A stretch of DNA of 27,654 nucleotides, taken from contig NEEC01000120.1 in assembly GCA_002189035.1 (NCBI GenBank), positions 1-27,654 of the forward strand, read 5' to 3'. Below, one piece after another: positions 21,943-27,654 of the stretch. This stretch comes from Utricularia gibba. Taxonomy: Eukaryota; Streptophyta; Magnoliopsida; Lamiales; Lentibulariaceae. The stretch's first letter is position 1. Every line of letters begins with the position of its first letter. The notes beneath the pieces were generated by a model. It was not told the DNA's origin and made no database searches. It worked only from the letters and a program-made list of their open reading frames with translations. The position numbers and the translations under genes were made by a program.

Positions 21943-23313
21943 ACTCAATAGTAGCTTACGTGGCTCGCAACGTATGTTTGATATAGATGACATCCTTTAA
22001 CCTGTATGGTCGAAGGTTTTCTCCTCCCAAACGTATAGCGGCATGCCCACTTTCGTGTCCAAATATTCAGGAGGTCGGGGTGGTAGCCATCTAACGGCTG
22101 GATAGCACATCCACATCGTATGTGCTCCGTAGAATGAATCCGAAAATGTTAATGTTTCCAACGCACGTTGTTGGAGATCGGGAAAGTACATGGAGTGTCC
22201 TTGGCCACATTCTAGTATTCATTGGATGCTGGCTGAGTTTGTTGCACAACAAAACACCCTCAAACGAGTAGCGATGGTGCACCATGATCCGCCATGGAGT
22301 GAACTCGTGACTCCTCTGCGTAAGTCTCACTTTGTTTCCATGGAAGATCATAAGGGAAAGCAATAGGAAAAACTAAGAAGTACTTGGTATCGTTGATGTT
22401 ACAACCCTGCATCATTGATCCTGATGTACCCCCTTCGTATCGTTGGACGACACATCAGTGGTGAAGTACTTGGCTAGAGTCCATGGGTTGGACTTTACGG
22501 TCCTATGGACGTGCGCATCAGTGCTGGTCTAATCTCCACGCATCCTCATATCTTTCAACGGCCGCGATAATAGACCAACGGTCTCCTTGTCCAGTCCATT
22601 CGCTAAGGAGTCCAGAACACCTGAAGGTAACGGCAAAGCTTGCGAGGCCCGTCCAGCAACGGAGAAAAGAAAGGAAGTAGTGCGCATGGATGTGAACGCC
22701 TAAAAGAGCGTGGGAGTTTGCACTAGAGACCATCAACCCGTTGAATCGTGTCGATGCTTGAGGGAAGACGACCACCCATTCATCTTTGTACGTTGCATCG
22801 GACCTGGTTGAAAGTGAGGACGGAAAATTGGCTACACTCGTAAAGGTGCACGAGCAGTATGCTGAATCGGATGATGGTCAAGCCGTTAGCATACGGAAAA
22901 CACACTCGCGTGTTGCGCACGCGGCTTTAACTATTGCTTAACCGAGTGATCCCTTCTCTATGTCCATCCACAATCTGGGTAAAAGGCATCCGGAGGTCAG
23001 GCATTGGAATGTCGTAAGGTATGAAGTATGCATGTTGCAAGGCGTGACCTGCTTGCGAAGCAATACCGATCCATTCCACGTTACCCGCTTCTTTGCAAAG
23101 CCTGGAGGGAGAATGGAATTTTGCATCAGGAGTGGATGCCATGGGGGTCGAATTATAAGGGGAGTGTGCGTTTGTTCCGTGAGCTATGTGGATTCGAAGC
23201 ACAAGTGCTGGGTGGTCGAGTTATGGACTTTGGGTTAGGAGTGGCTACACTCTGGATCCACGATCGATATGTTCTTCGATGCTCTATGACTCATTTCTCA
23301 TTCAATGATGTCC
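21943..23313. repeat. Satellite unit 17 (1,371 bp)
   Basis: Site states: A, G, T, G, G, T. S2 is G, unlike units 9-16 and 18-20. The missing base is at S5 (remaining G at 23164). The isolated G at S2 within a C region suggests a short conversion tract. Confidence 0.96.
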
Positions 23314-24686
23314 ACTCAATAGTAGCTTACGTGGCTCGCAACGTATGTTTGATATAGATGACATCCTTTAACCTGTATGGTCGAAGGTTTTCTCCTCCCA
23401 AACGTATAGCGGCATGCCCACTTTCGTGTCCAAATATTCAGGAGGTCGGGGTGGTAGCCATCTAACGGCTGGATAGCACATCCACATCGTATGTGCTCCG
23501 TAGAATGAATCCGAAAATGTTAATGTTTCCAACGCACGTTGTTGGAGATCGGGAAAGTACATGGAGTGTCCTTGGCCACATTCTAGTATTCATTGGATGC
23601 TGGCTGAGTTTGTTGCACAACAAAACACCCTCAAACGAGTAGCGATGGTGCACCATGATCCGCCATGGAGTGAACTCGTGACTCCTCTGCGTAAGTCTCA
23701 CTTTGTTTCCATGGAAGATCATAAGGGAAAGCAATAGGAAAAACTAAGAAGTACTTGGTATCGTTGATGTTACAACCCTGCATCATTGATCCTGATGTAC
23801 CCCCTTCGTATCGTTGGACGACACATCAGTGGTGAAGTACTTGGTTAGAGTCCATGGGTTGGACTTTACGGTCCTATGGACGTGCGCATCAGTGCTGGTC
23901 TAATCTCCACGCATCCTCATATCTTTCAACGGCCGCGATAATAGACCAACGGTCTCCTTGTCCAGTCCATTCGCTAAGGAGTCCAGAACACCTGAAGGTA
24001 ACGGCAAAGCTTGCGAGGCCCGTCCAGCAACGGAGAAAAGAAAGGAAGTAGTGCGCATGGATGTGAACGCCTAAAAGAGCGTGGGAGTTTGCACTAGAGA
24101 CCATCAACCCGTTGAATCGTGTCGATGCTTGAGGGAAGACGACCACCCATTCATCTTTGTACGTTGCATCGGACCTGGTTGAAAGTGAGGACGGAAAATT
24201 GGCTACACTCGTGAAGGTGCACGAGCAGTATGCTCAATCGGATGATGGTCAAGCCGTTAGCATACGGAAAACACACTCGCGTGTTGCGCACGCGCGGCTT
24301 TAACTATTGCTTAACCGAGTGATCCCTTCTCTATGTCCATCCACAATCTGGGTAAAAGGCATCCGGAGGTCAGGCATTGGAATGTCGTAAGGTATGAAGT
24401 ATGCATGTTGCAAGGCGTGACCTGCTTGCGAAGCAATACCGATCCATTCCACGTTACCCGCTTCTTTGCAAAGCCTGGAGGGAGAATGGAATTTTGCATC
24501 AGGAGTGGATGCCATGGGGGTCGAATTATAAGGGGAGTGTGCGTTTGTTCCGTGAGCTATGTGGATTCGAAGCACAAGTGCTGGGTGGTCGAGTTATGGA
24601 CTTTGGGTTAGGAGTGGCTACACTCTGGATCCACGATCGATATGTTCTTCGATGCTCTATGACTCATTTCTCATTCAATGATGTCC
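23314..24686. repeat. Satellite unit 18 (1,373 bp)
   Basis: Site states: G, C, T, G, G, T. It is the longest unit. It gains two bases (an extra CG within 24291-24296) and loses one at S5 (remaining G at 24537). It also has a private C-to-T at 23845. The CG gain sits in the right arm of the CGCGTG/CACGCG hairpin. Confidence 0.96.
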
Positions 24687-26055
24687 ACTCAATAGTAGCT
24701 TACGTGGCTCGCAACGTATGTTTGATATAGATGACATCCTTTAACCTGTATGGTCGAAGGTTTTCTCCTCCCAAACGTATAGCGGCATGCCCACTTTCGT
24801 GTCCAAATATTCAGGAGGTCGGGTGGTAGCCATCTAACGGCTGGATAGCACATCCACATCGTATGTGCTCCGTAGAATGAATCCGAAAATGTTAATGTTT
24901 CCAACGCACGTTGTTGGAGATCGGGAAAGTACATGGAGTGTCCTTGGCCACATTCTAGTATTCATTGGATGCTGGCTGAGTTTGTTGCACAACAAAACAC
25001 CCTCAAACGAGTAGCGATGGTGCACCATGATCCGCCATGGAGTGAACTCGTGACTCCTCTGCGTAAGTCTCACTTTGTTTCCATGGAAGATCATAAGGGA
25101 AAGCAATAGGAAAAACTAAGAAGTACTTGGTATCGTTGATGTTACAACCCTGCATCATTGATCCTGATGTACCCCCTTCGTATCGTTGGACGACACATCA
25201 GTGGTGAAGTACTTGGCTAGAGTCCATGGGTTGGACTTTACGGTCCTATGGACGTGCGCATCAGTGCTGGTCTAATCTCCACGCATCCTCATATCTTTCA
25301 ACGGCCGCGATAATAGACCAACGGTCTCCTTGTCCAGTCCATTCGCTAAGGAGTCCAGAACACCTGAAGGTAACGGCAAAGCTTGCGAGGCCCGTCCAGC
25401 AACGGAGAAAAGAAAGGAAGTAGTGCGCATGGATGTGAACGCCTAAAAGAGCGTGGGAGTTTGCACTAGAGACCATCAACCCGTTGAATCGTGTCGATGC
25501 TTGAGGAAGACGACCACCCATTCATCTTTGTACGTTGCATCGGACCTGGTTGAAAGTGAGGACGGAAAATTGGCTACACTCGTGAAGGTGCACGAGCAGT
25601 ATGCTCAATCGGATGATGGTCAAGCCGTTAGCATACGGAAAACACACTCGCGTGTTGCGCACGCGGCTTTAACTATTGCTTAACCGAGTGATCCCTTCTC
25701 TATGTCCATCCACAATCTGGGTAAAAGGCATCCGGAGGTCAGGCATTGGAATGTCGTAAGGTATGAAGTATGCATGTTGCAAGGCGTGACCTGCTTGCGA
25801 AGCAATACCGATCCATTCCACGTTACCCGCTTCTTTGCAAAGCCTGGAGGGAGAATGGAATTTTGCATCAGGAGTGGATGCCATGGGGTCGAATTATAAG
25901 GGGAGGTGTGCGTTTGTTCCGTGAGCTATGTGGATTCGAAGCACAAGTGCTGGGTGGTCGAGTTATGGACTTTGGGTTAGGAGTGGCTACACTCTGGATC
26001 CACGATCGATATGTTCTTCGATGCTCTATGACTCATTTCTCATTCAATGATGTCC
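24687..26055. repeat. Satellite unit 19 (1,369 bp)
   Basis: Site states: G, C, T, G, GG, T. It is three bases short through three G-run losses: G4 to G3 at 24821-24823, G3 to G2 at 25505-25506 and G5 to G4 at 25885-25888. The first of these recurs in units 20 and 21. It is the last unit with T at S3. Confidence 0.95.
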
Positions 26056-27561
26056 ACTCAATAGTAGCTTACGTGGCTCGCAACGTATGTTTGATATAGA
26101 TGACATCCTTTAACCTGTATGGTCGAAGGTTTTCTCCTCCCAAACGTATAGCGGCATGCCCACTTTCGTGTCCAAATATTCAGGAGGTCGGGTGGTAGCC
26201 ATCTAACGGCTGGATAGCACATCCACATCGTATGTGCTCCGTAGAATGAATCCGAAAATGTTAATGTTTCCAACGCACGTTGTTGGAGATCGGGAAAGTA
26301 CATGGAGTGTCCTTGGCCACATTCTAGTATTCATTGGATGCTGGCTGAGTTTGTTGCACAACAAAACACCCTCAAACGAGTAGCGATGGTGCACCATGAT
26401 CCGCCATGGAGTGAACTCGTGACTCCTCTGCGTAAGTCTCACTTTGTTTCCATGGAAGATCATAAGGGAAAGCAATAGGAAAAAACTAAGAAGTACTTGG
26501 TATCGTTGATGTTACAACCCTGCATCATTGATCCTGATGTACCCCCTTCGTATCGTTGGACGACACATCAGTGGTGAAGTACTTGGCTAGAGTCCATGGG
26601 TTGGACTTTACGGTCCTATGGACGTGCGCATCAGTGCTGGTCTAATCTCCACGCATCCTCATATCTTTCAACGGCCGCGATAATAGACCAACGGTCTCCT
26701 TGTCCAGTCCATTCGCTAAGGAGTCCAGAACACCTGAAGGTAACGGCAAAGCTTGCGAGGCCCGTCCAGCAACGGAGAAAAGAAAGGAAGTAGTGCGCAT
26801 GGATGTGAACGCCTAAAAGAGCGTGGGAGTTTGCACTAGAGACCATCAACCCGTTGAATCGTGTCGATGCTTGAGGGAAGACGACCACCCATTCATCTTT
26901 GTACGTTGCATCGGACCTGGTTGAAAGTGAGGACGGAAAATTGGCTACACTCGTGAAGGTGCACGAGCAGTATGCTCAATCGGATGATGGTCAAGCCGTT
27001 AGCATACGGAAAACACACTCGCGTGTTGCGCACGCGGCTTTAACGATTGCTTAACCGAGTGATCCCTTCTCTATGTCCATCCACAATCTGGGTAAAAGGC
27101 ATCCGGAGGTCAGGCATTGGAATGTCGTAAGGTATGAAGTATGCATGTTGCAAGGCGTGACCTGCTTGCGAAGCAATACCGATCCATTCCACGTTACCCG
27201 CTTCTTTGCAAAGCCTGGAGGAGAATGGAATTTTGCATCAGGAGTGGATGCCATGGGGGTCGAATTATAAGGGAGGTGTGCGTTTGTTCCGTGAGCTATG
27301 TGGATTCGAAGCACAAGTGCTGGTGGTCGAGTTATGGACTTTGGGTTAGGAGTGGCTACACTCTGGATCCACGATCGATATGTTCTTCGATGCTCTATGA
27401 CTCATTTCTCATTCAATGATGTCCACTCAATAGTAGCTTACGTGGCTCGCAACGTATGTTTGATATAGATGACATCCTTTAACCTGTATGGTCGAAGGTT
27501 TTCTCCTCCCAAACGTATAGCGGCATGCCCACTTTCGTGTCCAAATATTCAGGAGGTCGGG
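24821..27561. other. Right-edge zone with G-run deletions
   Basis: Eight G-run losses and one A-run gain lie in the last 2.8 kb. Interior units show almost none outside sites S1 and S5. One of the losses (G4 to G3 near offset 134) is shared by units 19, 20 and 21. Probably consensus error near a contig end, although the shared loss could be inherited. Confidence 0.55.
26056..27424. repeat. Satellite unit 20 (1,369 bp)
   Basis: Site states: G, C, G, G, GG, T, so S3 returns to G (27045). It has four G-run losses (26190-26192, 27220-27221, 27271-27273, 27322-27323) and one A gain (A5 to A6 at 26480-26485), a net change of minus three. It has the most indels of any unit and lies next to the window end. 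Confidence 0.95.
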
Positions 27562-27654
27562 TGGTAGCCATCTAACGGCTGGATAGCACATCCACATCGT
27601 ATGTGCTCCGTAGAATGAATCCGAAAATGTTAATGTTTCCAACGCACGTTGTTG
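27425..27654. repeat. Satellite unit 21, partial (first 230 bp), cut by window end
   Basis: It covers offsets 1 to about 231 of the monomer and then the window stops. It shares the G4-to-G3 loss (27559-27561) with units 19 and 20. None of the six polymorphic sites is included. Confidence 0.96.

Larger units (their letters stand above)
1..27654. repeat. Tandem satellite array, 1,372-bp monomer, about 20.2 head-to-tail copies
   Basis: The same sequence recurs in the same orientation from the first base to the last, in steps of 1,369-1,373 bp. All length departures from 1,372 are explained by identified indels of one or two bases. No spacer, inversion or foreign insertion occurs. Adjacent units differ at only a few positions, so identity is well above 99%. 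Recurrent polymorphic sites, by consensus offset, are S1 (900: A, G or deleted), S2 (922: C or G), S3 (990: G or T), S4 (1020: C or G), S5 (1222-1223: GG, G or CG) and S6 (1323: C or T). Composition is about 49% GC with little CpG depletion (hand counts on unit 1). High homogeneity with locally shared variants is what unequal crossing-over and gene conversion produce in eukaryotic satellites. I do not recognise the family. The phase of the unit start is a convention. Confidence 0.98.

Noticed and set aside
1-27654. Rolling-circle concatemer of a small circular replicon such as a geminivirus betasatellite (about 1.35 kb)
   Set aside because: The unit length is similar, but I see no TAATATTAC-type nonanucleotide loop, no A-rich tract and no conserved complementary-strand gene. 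Ordered variants with blocks and a four-unit cycle do not fit copies of one template.
1-27654. CRISPR array or bacterial repeat locus
   Set aside because: The repeat is 1,372 bp with no unique spacers, and there are no cas-like or other bacterial genes.
1-27654. Transposon or retrotransposon remnants within the unit
   Set aside because: No terminal repeats, target-site duplications, or reverse transcriptase, integrase or transposase motifs were seen in any translated frame.

Overview
The whole 27,654-base window is one head-to-tail tandem array of a single repeat with a consensus length of 1,372 bp. There are 20 complete units (1,369-1,373 bp each) and a final partial unit of 230 bp. The array has no flanking unique sequence, no interruption, no inverted unit and no inserted element. 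I found no protein-coding gene, rRNA, tRNA, CRISPR array or recognisable transposon. This layout is typical of a eukaryotic nuclear long-monomer satellite (macrosatellite), as found in centromeric, pericentromeric or subtelomeric heterochromatin. The lineage cannot be read from the sequence. Hand counts on unit 1 give about 49% GC and about 74 CpG in 1,369 bp, roughly 0.9 of expectation, so CpG is hardly depleted.

Phase is arbitrary; I start each unit at the first base of the window. Unit starts are 1, 1370, 2742, 4114, 5485, 6857, 8229, 9601, 10971, 12343, 13715, 15086, 16457, 17829, 19201, 20572, 21943, 23314, 24687, 26056 and 27425. Units differ from each other by only a handful of bases. 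Six sites are recurrently polymorphic, and all lie in the last third of the unit. Named by offset in the consensus unit they are: S1 = 900 (A, G or deleted), S2 = 922 (C/G), S3 = 990 (G/T), S4 = 1020 (C/G), S5 = 1222-1223 (GG, G or CG), S6 = 1323 (C/T). Offsets 1-899 are almost invariant.

The order of variants along the array is informative. S6 is C in units 1-6 and T in units 7-20, a single clean switch. S3 is T only in units 16-19. S1 cycles as deletion-G-A-A with a period of four units from unit 4 to unit 14, which suggests a higher-order repeat of about 5.49 kb. Isolated reversals at S2 and S4 (units 3, 12, 17) look like short gene-conversion patches. Single-base homopolymer indels crowd into both ends of the window: C runs only at the left, G runs (plus one A run) at the right. 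This looks like residual long-read consensus error near contig ends rather than biology.

Each unit carries many short dyad symmetries, including a perfect 12-bp palindrome and several 5-7 bp hairpin stems, and one short element that loosely resembles a plant RNA polymerase I start motif. The open reading frames are short and are opened, fused or broken by the array's own variants, so I treat the array as non-coding.
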